Under the pieces are notes generated by a model. The model was not told the origin of the DNA and ran no database searches. It saw only the letters and a list, made by a program, of their open reading frames with translations. Below, piece after piece: positions 34,172-43,205 of a stretch of 64,000 nucleotides of DNA. The stretch is from Vicia villosa. Lineage: Eukaryota > Streptophyta > Magnoliopsida > Fabales > Fabaceae. Where the stretch lies: positions 125,059,042-125,123,041 of the forward strand of contig NC_081181.1 in the NCBI RefSeq assembly GCF_029867415.1, written 5' to 3'. The number at the start of each line of letters is the position of its first letter. The stretch's first letter is position 1. The position numbers and the translations under genes are program-made.

Positions 34172-34311
34172 CTAAGTTGAAAACCTGAAAGGGCAACTTA
34201 GGCAAAAATGAGCGTCTCGGTGGATTGAAAACCCGAAAGGGCGATCCAGGCAAAAATTAGAGACAAAACAAATACAATCCCGGTAGGCTGAAAACCTGAA
34301 AGGGCAGCCTA
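34172..34311 (+). other. Array of three RNA hairpins with GAAA tetraloops and different, paired stems
   Basis: Hairpin 1 (34172-34201): CTAAGTTG with CAACTTAG. Hairpin 2 (34221-34248): TGGATTG with CGATCCA (one G-T pair). Hairpin 3 (34284-34311): TAGGCTG with CAGCCTA. Between the arms all three read AAAA, CCT or CCC, GAAA, GGG: an inner 3-bp stem closed over a GAAA (GNRA) tetraloop with an A4 bulge on the 5' side. Each hairpin is followed by G-G-C-A-A-A-A-A-T-K-A-G or near. The stems differ at most positions yet stay complementary. The array starts 20 bases after the pol stop, in the 3' untranslated region. Confidence 0.7.
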
Positions 34312-35514
34312 GGCAAAAATTAGGGAATAAAGCATACAACTATGTCCCGCTCAGCTGCCTACTCACCGACAAGGTTCAACACCTCAAAGACACCGATCAG
34401 TCCAATCACTTTCTTCCAACAAGTGAGGGATGAGATGCTCGAAGACAGATTGGCAATAGCAGAATTGAAACTTGACTGGATCGTTCTCACATAGCTATTT
34501 CTTTTCATAAATACTTTTCAAAACTTTCTGACAATTTCCTACTTCTAGGATTGTTGTCTCCCTATACTAATCCGCCTATCACGGCACCTTTTCAAAAATC
34601 AATGCAGCTTATAACTAACATTTTCATTTTTTCTGTTTTGAATACGCGAGCATCCCAATGATATTTTGAATGAACATATGCATTTGAATATGATTGATGT
34701 TTACCAGGAAAAACAGGAATAGCATTCCGGACATGTCCCAATTATTTGGACATTATCCTAAACCAGCATCAGAAGGAAGTTTCCCCAATGGAGACACATT
34801 CCTCAACAAATCCCTCAAAAAGATTTTTCTTTCGAAAGAAGTCTTATTCCCCAGCAGGGTTGTTCCAGATTACTGTCTTCAGAAGGTGTGATCTCCGCAC
34901 CCAAACTTGGTCAGATAGTGCATCGGAGGATTATGCATCTTCCTCATTCCCACTCCAAAGGGCGTCACAGTCCGAACTCTCAAAACTACTGTTCATCCCC
35001 GAGCAGTAATCAAAGATCCTTCAATAGAACATCCTGGTTCTCAAAGAATTTCCCCAACCCAGGGTACTCAAGCGAGACAGAAGATCATCAACAACCACGA
35101 TGCCTTCACTTCCAAATGGCTAGCAGGGATTTATTTTCCCAATCACAATGCCTTCATTTCTTGACGACTAAGCTGGGATTTATTTTCCCAATCAGGAGCT
35201 TGACACGCTCTAAGCTGCATAAACCATGCATCACATTCACACTCATATTCACATTCACAATCATGCATCATACGCATATTCATACACAACATAACTTGCA
35301 TATTTCTCCTCTAGCTCGAGGATCTCATATCATACATGCATCATAGACATCGCATATTATTAACTTGATTTTTCAGGTAGACAGATGTCTTCAGCAAAGA
35401 TGTTCTCACTCACATGCAGTGTTCATCCTGAAACTTATTCAGACAAGCAGTCCTTTCAGATACAATCAAACCAAAGATTCACTCTGAAGAACTCTCATTC
35501 TCAACTCATTTATC
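34312..35514 (+). other. 3' untranslated region of the complete Ogre, non-coding part
   Basis: No coding signal. A GGGATTTATTTTCCCAATCA block occurs twice (about 35126 and 35174). The rest is AT-rich with scattered CATTCACA/CATACA words. Confidence 0.55.
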
Positions 35515-35760
35515 ATCTAGCATTGCTAGTCTAAGGCGAAACCTCAGACGGTTCCAGAACGATCTAGCATTACAGATCTAAGGCGAAACCTCAGACGGTT
35601 CCAGAACGATCTAACATTGCAGATCTAAGGCGAAACCTCAGACGGTTCCAGAACGATCTAGCATTACAGATCTAAGGCGAAACCTCAGACGGTTCCAGAA
35701 CGATCTAACATTGCAGATCTAAAGTGATACCTCAAACGGTTCCACAATGATCAACTTTCA
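35515..35760 (+). repeat. 47-bp minisatellite, about five units, in the 3' untranslated region
   Basis: AAGGCGAAACCTCAGACGGT starts at 35533, 35580, 35627 and 35674, exactly 47 bp apart, with a diverged last unit at 35721. A homologous array in reverse orientation is in element D at about 61870-62255. Confidence 0.92.
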
Positions 35761-35999
35761 AATCCTTCATCAAGATATAATCAACAGATTCATTCTGATG
35801 AACAAACCATCAACACATTGTCCAGGTGGCATCCGAAAGCCCATCTCAGGTAATGTTTCAATCTGCCAACAACATTTCACAGACAACATTCAAATGCAAC
35901 TTCCAACATCTCTGCTGATCAAGGTAAGTGCAAATTTTCAGGGCATCTATTTATTCAATCATCTTCTACCCTCAGATTTCAGACAATCTCTTCAGGTTT

Positions 36000-36021
36000 A
36001 AGAAGATTGAATAGGGGCAAC
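36000..36021 (+). other. Polypurine tract of element A
   Basis: AAGAAGATTGAATAGGGGCAAC directly before the 3' LTR; primes plus-strand synthesis. Confidence 0.85.
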
Positions 36022-39000
36022 TGTTATACCCCAAAATTTGCCCACTTCTTTTTTCAGGAAAGTTTCAATATGAAAATTAAGAGTCTCATATAAACATGGA
36101 TTTTTTCAAAATATCCTGACATATGAAGAACTTGGTTTTCAGAATTTTTCTTACACAGTAACTTGGCTTACAGTGGAATTTATTCTTACGCAAACGCCAA
36201 ATACTGTTCTTTACTTCACAAATACTATTTATTTATTTTACAGATAAATAGTACTAACACAGTTCATGCAGGGTTAAATCTTTTTGCAGGCGCAAAAGCA
36301 GGAAACTCACACTGTACTGGTAACAATTGTTTTTGTTTTCCCACTAACTTTGGTGCTATATTCCATTATTTTCAAAATCTTTTCAAATCTATCCTTTCAA
36401 ATTCAAATCTCACATCAAATTCTAAATCATCTTTCAAATTTCTACTTCATCATCCATTTTCTTTCTTCTTTCCTAGCAAGAATGGCAAAATGGATAGAGA
36501 CACTGTTTCTTACAGTCATCACCATTGCTACGGTGATCATGACTTTCTTCTGCCTACACAGTCCTGAGAAGTGTGGACCTGCAATGGTTGCATTCCCAAT
36601 CCTCTACATGTTATTGATCATAGCATGGTTCATCAACCGTCATTTTTAAAATTTGTCGTGTTTCTTATTTTCTTAAACGTACCGTTTATTCGTCGTACTT
36701 TTCAATATAGTATGTAATATTTATACTGTCAGTATTAAATGTTGTACTAGTTGTCATAATATTGCTTAATTACTAAGATAATATTTTGTGTATTTTCTGC
36801 CAGTCAAATATTTCTATTTCTGTGCATTAAATAATTTTCAGGTTATTATCGGTAATTTTGCCCGCATACCGTAAATATCAGTTATTTATTATGTTTCTGT
36901 TTTCTAACAAGTCATGTAAATAAATTTTCATGCTTCACACCAAACAAAAACAAAAATAACAACAAAAAAAAAAAAAGAAAATTAACTTTGACGGTTGATT
37001 TTTCACTTTAACTGCTGCTTCAGTACACGAACAGTCGGTTGACAGACAAACTGCAGACAGTACAATTCACAGTGATTTGTACAATCAATCAAATCAATCA
37101 TTCACAATTCAAATTTCCAAGATTTTTGTGTTAGAAGTCTTCTGAATATCACATGATTAGCAGAAACTCAACACTGCACAAAAATCAGGTACGCTTAACT
37201 GCCTCCTATACAGACAGTCCCTAATCAGGGTTTTTCTTGTTTTAACAGGAGCAACAAGTTTTGAGAGCTCAAATGGATTTCATATACATCCATACATCTC
37301 AAAGTACCATCATACAAATTTTCAAACTTCAATTCACTCAGACGCACCGTCAGCAGCTCAAACAGTCAACAGACGACCCGTTTGACCAAAAAAGTCAACT
37401 GACAGTCAAAAATGAAATTTTTTGTCAAAGTCCATATTTTGTCAAAGGATTCAACATTTGATCATTGGATGATCACAATTCATCAAGGAAAGATCAAAAA
37501 TCAACAAAACCCTAAGATTCAAAATTAGGGTTTTTGCCTGAAAAGTCAACTCAACTTTGACTGATCATAACTCTCTCATCCTTCATCCAAAAAATGTCAA
37601 CCAAAGCTCATTTTGAAGGAAATTCAATTATCTTTCAAATGCAATTGATCCCATGGTCATAGCATTCACCATTTGAAAAATATGGCCAAAGACATTACAG
37701 GTCATTTTCAAAGTCAACAAAAAGACACTTTTTTCAAATGGACACACAAGGAGAACCAAAAATCATTTTGATATGAGACCAAAGACATTGGTTAGAGGAC
37801 TCTTTGAGGTTTCCAAAAAGTGCAAGATCTCCTTCATATGACAAAAATTGAAGGATTTACACCTTGTTGAAGTTGGCTAAATTTTGGGAAAATGCATGAA
37901 ATCAACATTGCTCAAAAATGTTTTTTTTCCAAATGAGTCCAAGTTTTTATGGTCCAAACATCTTTGCCATGTTACTATGGGCCTCCCACGACCAAGACAA
38001 AGCCCACATCTTTATTGGCCATTTTTTTTGCATAATTTTATCTTACTTTAAGATTAAAATTAAAAGGAAAATGCATGGATAATGGTTGCTTGGCCTCCAA
38101 GTATGACTCACTTCAAGGAATCTTCATTTTTTCTGCAAGAATTGAAGAGCAAGACAAGAGCATTGAATGGAGTCAAGCTTGGTCAACAATTCAAAGATTT
38201 TTAATATTTTAAAAATCAAACTTTCAACAAAGACAACAAAGCTTCTTAGCTTGAGTTCCAAGCAACTTTGGGCTATAAAAGAAGCATCATACTTCAGCAA
38301 AAGGGGGGACACACGAAATAGGGCAAGAGTATAGCAAGAAATATCACAAAAATTCTCAAAATTTGCATATACTTTGTAATTTTCAAATTCAAATTTCCAA
38401 TCAATATCAATACCAATAAACACTTCTAATCATCTCCTCAAACATTATAGAGTAAGATTGAGCTCTAAATATAGACATATGAGAGTCGTATAAAGCACTT
38501 AAAGCTCTTCATGTACATATGAGTTTTATTTTCGTTTTTGTATATGCAACTAATTTCACTGCAAACTAACCACCCTAACATCCTTATGGGGACCTATATG
38601 TGTGATCTGGGCCTTAGCATGAGTGTTCCAACGTGAGGATCAGGCTCCACCATTAAAACGAGTCCATGAGTGTTTAAGCTTCATCTTCTTCGTATCCATA
38701 GCTAGGAGCTTCAAACCTTAAAACAAATGACATATTTGGATTCAGGACACTCTAATTAGTGGATCTGGGTCACTTGTTTCTATTGCTAACTCGTATTTTT
38801 TGCAGGTTCATAGGTTGTTAAAAAATTGGAATTTTAACGTCCAAATAGGGGAGGTTAAAAACCCCCGCTATTTGAAGCTGAAAACCTCACTTCTGGAGGT
38901 TGAAGACGACCACGCGTCCAAGCGTGGTTCGTCTGACTTTTCAGCGCGCCAAGGTGGCCCTTCCCTCAAATCTTATTCGCTGGTCAATCCAGCGTGGGCC

Positions 39001-40635
39001 CCTGCAAAGACTTTGAATCCCCTTGGATTCAGTGTACACCATCATACCATGCACCTACAAATCTGTGCCCTTGGATCAATCTCAAAGCCAATCCAACGCC
39101 TCACACATGCAAGCTCACCATGCTCCTTCATTAATTGCCACACCAGATCAGTATCCTTATATTTTTAATTTTATTTTCTATTTTTATTTTAGTTTCTTTG
39201 ATAAATTAATTAAAAATAGTTAAAAACTTCCAAAAATTCCACAAAAAATATTTTAAACTTCTAAAATAATATATTATTTTATGAAACAAAAATATTTTAT
39301 TTTTCTTCAAAATTTCAATATTTTTCATAATTAATTAGTATGTATTTGTATATTTGCTTATTAATTATTTTAATTAGTCAAAAAATCATAAAAAAAATTG
39401 TTCTTTGTGTTAAATATTGTTTATATATCATAAACTAATTTTGTACATATTTAGGATAATTTTCTCTTTAAGTTTTAATTATTTGTGTAATTATTTGCAT
39501 AATCATGTTTTGATTAACTTAAAATATCCAAAAACAAATTTCAAAAATTCCAAAAAAATTAGTTTTGTTCTAAAATCAATTAACAAACATTTTGTACATA
39601 TTTTTAAACTTATTTGCTAGGTTTAATCATATTTCCATCTTTTCTTTATTTTAAATTAATTAATAATGCATTAATTATATTTAAAATAAATCACAAAAAT
39701 ACAAAAATATGCCTTTTATTTCTTGCAATTTAAAATTCCTAGATAAATGTATAGGATGTCAAATTCATGTAAATAGGCTAGTTTACATTTCCCGCACAAT
39801 CGATGTAATAGCGTAGATTTACTTTCTGCACTTTACATTCCCGCATTTTAATTTCCAGCACCCATATAAACTGCGTGTATGTCAAAGATAAAACTGAACC
39901 GTCAGATCACTAACTTCAAAGATAAATATCTGAATTCAATCACAATCACATTTGCACCTCCTAGGGTAACCCCTTTTCACTCTTTTCAAAATCAAAGTTA
40001 CATTTCTACTGTTTCGAGTACAAAATCGAACCTTTTGTTTATATCCGACGAATGGATAGATTTTTAAAGGGAACAAGGATAAAGACCTCCTAACTCAGGG
40101 TAGACCTCCTAGTTTGCTTGCTCAAAATCAAAACAAACAAAATTCTCATACACTGTTGTTTGTTTAAAACGAATTTTCCAAAAGACAATATTTTGTATAC
40201 ATCCAAACACGGATCATTACAAAATTAACGATCTTTTCAAAACATCTTTCGAAAGATAAACAAGCATTTGTATATATCCGCACAAGGATCATTACAAATT
40301 CTATTTGCAAAGGTATTTCAAAAACACAGGTAAAGCATTCCGAATCAATTGAAAAGTAAAGCAAATGAGCTAAGCAAACTAAAGAGCCCATGGATAACCA
40401 TGGATACAAAGGGTGCTAACACCTTCCCTTTGTATAACCTACCCCCTTACCCAGAATCTCTCAAAGGTCTTTTTTCTGTTTCTTTTATAAACCTTTCCTT
40501 CATTGGATAAAATAAAAGGTCGGTGGCGACTCTGTAAACTTTTTCAAAAGTGACGCGAAAGCGTCCGATCGACAAAAAAGAGTCAGTTCACGTATCCCAC
40601 CCACGGAGGGGTATGGCCCGAAAGGACGGTCCACA
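36022..40635 (+). mobile_element. 3' LTR of element A (4614 bp)
   Basis: Near-identical to 9830-14442 and followed by the TSD ATACC and then the resumed LTR of L. Contains the same TATA box (38274), leader hairpins (near 38842-38874 and 38905-38933), PBS-like word (40524) and micro-ORF. It ends the Ogre transcript by poly(A) addition somewhere in its R region; the site is not evident. Confidence 0.93.
36482..36649 (+). CDS. 55-residue membrane-like micro-ORF in the element A 3' LTR
   Basis: Identical frame to 10290-10457. In the 3' LTR it lies downstream of pol on the genomic RNA, before the likely poly(A) site, so it would be part of the long transcript only here. Confidence 0.3.
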   Translation: MAKWIETLFLTVITIATVIMTFFCLHSPEKCGPAMVAFPILYMLLIIAWFINRHF

Positions 40636-40640
40636 ATACC
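40636..40640 (+). repeat. Target site duplication of element A, right copy (ATACC)
   Basis: ATACC directly after GGTCCACA; equals 9825-9829. In R's uninterrupted LTR the same site reads without interruption (near 50100, reverse strand). Confidence 0.9.
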
Positions 40641-41702
40641 ATTACCATGTTAACATTAGATTTCCCTTGTATAGACAACTTAGACTAGAATTTAGATATA
40701 GTTCCCTATTGCATTCTTTTTCTTTTCAACATTTAAAACATTAATAAACGGAAGATGCGAATCACATTAAGCAAGTGATAGAGAAATGAGTGGGATTCAT
40801 TCCCTAATCTATTCCTCAATCACTTAGTGGCATAGAAACGAGTGGGATTCATTCCCTAATCTGTTTCTCAGTCACTACTTAATGGGAGAGAAACGAGTGG
40901 GATTCATTCCCTAATCTGTTTCTCAAACATTAATTAATGGGAGAGAAACGAGTGAGATTCATTCTCTAATCTGTTTCTCAAACATTACATAATGGGATGG
41001 AAGTGAGTGGGATTCATTCCCTAATCTGCTTCTCGATCATTATACATTTTATGTGATTCGAATCGTGAAGTAAATTCCCTTAAAAAATACACAACCAAAA
41101 ACACTTTAAAACATCTAATAATGGTTCAGACCAAAGCAAAGTAGAGAAAGTGGTGAGTGGCCCGGTATTGGGAACTGTTCACCACTCATCTATCCTAAAA
41201 GACACAAACCAATCATTTCTTTTTCTTTTGCCTCGTTGGCACCTAAGGGCAATGTCATTTCCACTCGTACGCATCGTAGGTCGATCCCTTATGCAAGAGT
41301 GCGAACGTTGACTCCGCCCAATTAAAAAACACAAAAACAAACAGAAAATCTTTAGCCGAGCTACGGTAACTCTGATTCCTGAAACGGATACGTAGGCAGC
41401 GGGGTAGGGCCCGTGCGAGTACAATTCTTTCTTTTCCCTACATTTTGCATTCATTCGCATTTAGACATAGACATAGACATAGTTTTACACCCTTTAGATA
41501 GAAACAAACATAGGTGGATACCATCGAGTACGATGGGCGTGAGGGGTGCTAGTACCTTCCCCTCGCGTAACCGACTCCCGTACCTTGATTCTCTGGTCGC
41601 AAGACCCTGTTCCTTCCCTTTGTTAGGTTTTCTGATATTCCTTTCCCTTATGGGATAAATATATTGGTGGCGACTCTGTTCATTTTTCGCGAGCGTGCGA
41701 CA
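40641..41702 (+). mobile_element. 3' LTR of element L, second part, to the LTR end
   Basis: Continues the match to R's LTR from where it stopped at 9829. Ends GCGAGCGTGCGACA, as R's LTR does in reverse (TGTCGCACG at 49046). Contains the U5 block with GGGTGCTAGTACCTTCC and the PBS-like TGGCGACTCTG at 41668-41678. The next bases (ATGCGTCAG...) belong to R's 3' LTR. Confidence 0.88.
40783..41040 (+). repeat. Five tandem units of about 55 bp in the LTR of element L
   Basis: AGTGGGATTCATTCCCTAATCT recurs about every 52-55 bp (near 40788, 40840, 40895, 40950, 41005). R's LTR has the same array in reverse at about 49700-49965. Confidence 0.85.
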
Positions 41703-41794
41703 ATGCGTCAGATGGCCTAATGGAGGTATGCAGATGAGATGCAACTCTTAAGCCAGTTAAAAGCAAAAGGGTAGGACAAATTTGAGGTATGACA
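41703..41794 (-). mobile_element. First 92 bp of the 3' LTR of element R
   Basis: Minus strand starts TGTCATACCTCAAATTTGTC, the same as the start of R's 5' LTR at 53570 with one C/T difference in the first 20 bases. It stops at L's LTR end; the bases ATGCG at 41703-41707 are the likely target duplication of L. Confidence 0.85.
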
Positions 41795-41816
41795 GCTGCC
41801 CCTATTTAATCATCTT
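41795..41816 (-). other. Polypurine tract of element R
   Basis: Reverse complement reads AAGATGATTAAATAGGGGCAGC before TGTCATACC; same as at 6293-6314. Confidence 0.8.
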
Positions 41817-42099
41817 AAACCTGAAGGTGAGATTGGCGTTAGCCTTTCGAACATTCGAGGTAGAAGAAGATTAAATACCAAGACCAGAAATTTGTCCTAA
41901 AGAGAAGATGGTGTGATTGTTACCCTTATTTTTGTTTTGATATCTGCTGGGGAAAGAGAATTTTGTTTTTCTTTTTCTGATGGGAAAGTTTATGGTGAAT
42001 AATGGTTGAATGGAGATAGCTTGTAATGTAGCCAAAGTGCCAATACAAGGTTCTCGATGGAAATGATTGTTGTATGAAACTATGACTGAAAGGAAATAG

Positions 42100-43036
42100 A
42101 TCTCGTGCGATCCACGACTCAATATCGACTCGACAACAAAAAGGAAAGAAAAGATCTCGTGCGACCTTCAGGACAAAAACAGAAAAGGATCTCGTGCGAC
42201 CTAAGACTCGACATCGGGAGAAGACCTCGTGCGACCTCCAGGGTAGAATAGACCTCGTGCGATCTACGACTCAACATCGGGAGAAAACCTCGTACGATCT
42301 TCAAGACAGAATAGAAAATAGATCTCGTGCGACCTACGACTCAACATCGGGAGAAAACCTCGTACGATCTTCAAGACAGAATAGACCTCGTGCGATCTAC
42401 GACTCAACATCGGGAGAAAACCTCGTACGATCTTCAAGACAGAATAGAAAATAGATCTCGTGCGACCTACGACTCAACATCGGGAGAAAACCTCGTACGA
42501 TCTTCAAGACAGAATAGAAAAATAGATCTCGTGCGACCTATGACTCAACATCAGGAAAAGACCTCGTACGATCTTCAAGACAGAATAGAAAATAGATCTC
42601 GTGCGACCTACGACTCAACATCGGGAGAAAACCTCGTACGATCTTCAAGACAGAATAGAAAAATAGATCTCGTGCGACCTATGACTCAACATCAGGAAAA
42701 GACCTCGTACGATCTTAAAGACAGAAAGGAAATAGACCTCGTGCGATCTACGACTCAACATCAGGAGAAGACCTCGTACGATCTTCAAAACAGAAAGGAA
42801 ATAGACCTCGTGCGATCTACGACTCAACATCAGGAGAAGACCTCGTACGATCTTCAAAACTGAAAGGAAAAGATCTCGTGCGACCTATGACTCAACATCG
42901 GGAGAAGACCTCGTACGATCTTCAAAACTGAAAGGAAAAGATCTCGTGCGACCTATGACTCAACATCGGGAGAAGACCTCGTACGAACTTCAGGACTGAA
43001 AGGAAAAAGATCTCGTGCGATCTATGACTCAACATC
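42100..43036 (-). repeat. Minisatellite of about 14 units (62-75 bp) in the 3' untranslated region of element R
   Basis: Plus-strand core GACTCAACATCGGGAGAAAA with flanking CTCGTACGATCTTCA and CTCGTGCGACCTA words. The units are related to the 80-bp units of L in reverse (GATGTTGAGTCATAGATCG), but shorter and rearranged. It lies just before the polypurine tract. Confidence 0.92.
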
Positions 43037-43059
43037 GAGGTTTGGAGAAGGGAATTGGT

Positions 43060-43205
43060 TCTGAAATGGTTTGCCAGGTTGGAAACTGGGCTTCGAAATG
43101 GTTTGCCAGGTTGGAAACTGGGCTTTGAAAGGGTTTGTCAGGTTGGAAACTGGGCTTTGAAAGGGTTTGCCAGGTTGGAAACTGGGCTTTGAAAGGGTTC
43201 GAAGG
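43060..43205 (-). repeat. 32-bp tandem repeat, about 4.5 units (element R)
   Basis: GCCAGGTTGGAAACTGGGCT recurs at 43073, 43105, 43137 and 43169, exactly 32 bp apart. I see no copy of it in L. Confidence 0.92.

Larger units (their letters stand above)
9830..40635 (+). mobile_element. Element A: very young Ogre (Ty3/gypsy, Tat lineage) insertion containing a second Ogre 5' half
   Basis: The outer LTRs (9830-14442 and 36022-40635) are nearly identical, both end TG...CA, and ATACC flanks both, so the outer ends belong to one insertion event into L's LTR. Inside, an A-type ORF1 and gag start (14443-17357) stops at a run of 100 N. Then come a piece of another Ogre (17458-19627), a diverged LTR B (19628-24365), one complete internal region (24366-36021) and the A-type 3' LTR. 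A simple Ogre would be about 21 kb; the extra 10 kb comes from X and LTR B. Confidence 0.85.
1..41702 (+). mobile_element. Element L: non-autonomous Ogre-like LTR retrotransposon, 5' part outside the window, split by element A
   Basis: The internal region (1-6314) runs into a polypurine tract and a 3' LTR that starts at 6315, breaks at 9829 and resumes at 40641-41702, with element A (9830-40635) between. The two LTR parts add up to about 4.58 kb, close to R's LTR (4.53 kb), and both halves match R's LTR in inverted orientation. Its 5' LTR must lie left of the window. The right end abuts the start of R's 3' LTR, so L is inserted there. The visible internal region holds only a broken gag-like frame; no protease, RT or integrase motif was found. 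Confidence 0.85.

Noticed and set aside
34694..35346. Overlapping frames in the 3' region of the complete Ogre
   Set aside because: No domain, overlapping in different frames, His/Thr-rich words from CATACA repeats.
42327..42863. A 178-codon open frame over the minisatellite of R
   Set aside because: It only reads through tandem units whose length happens to keep the frame open; no protein features and not kept in L.
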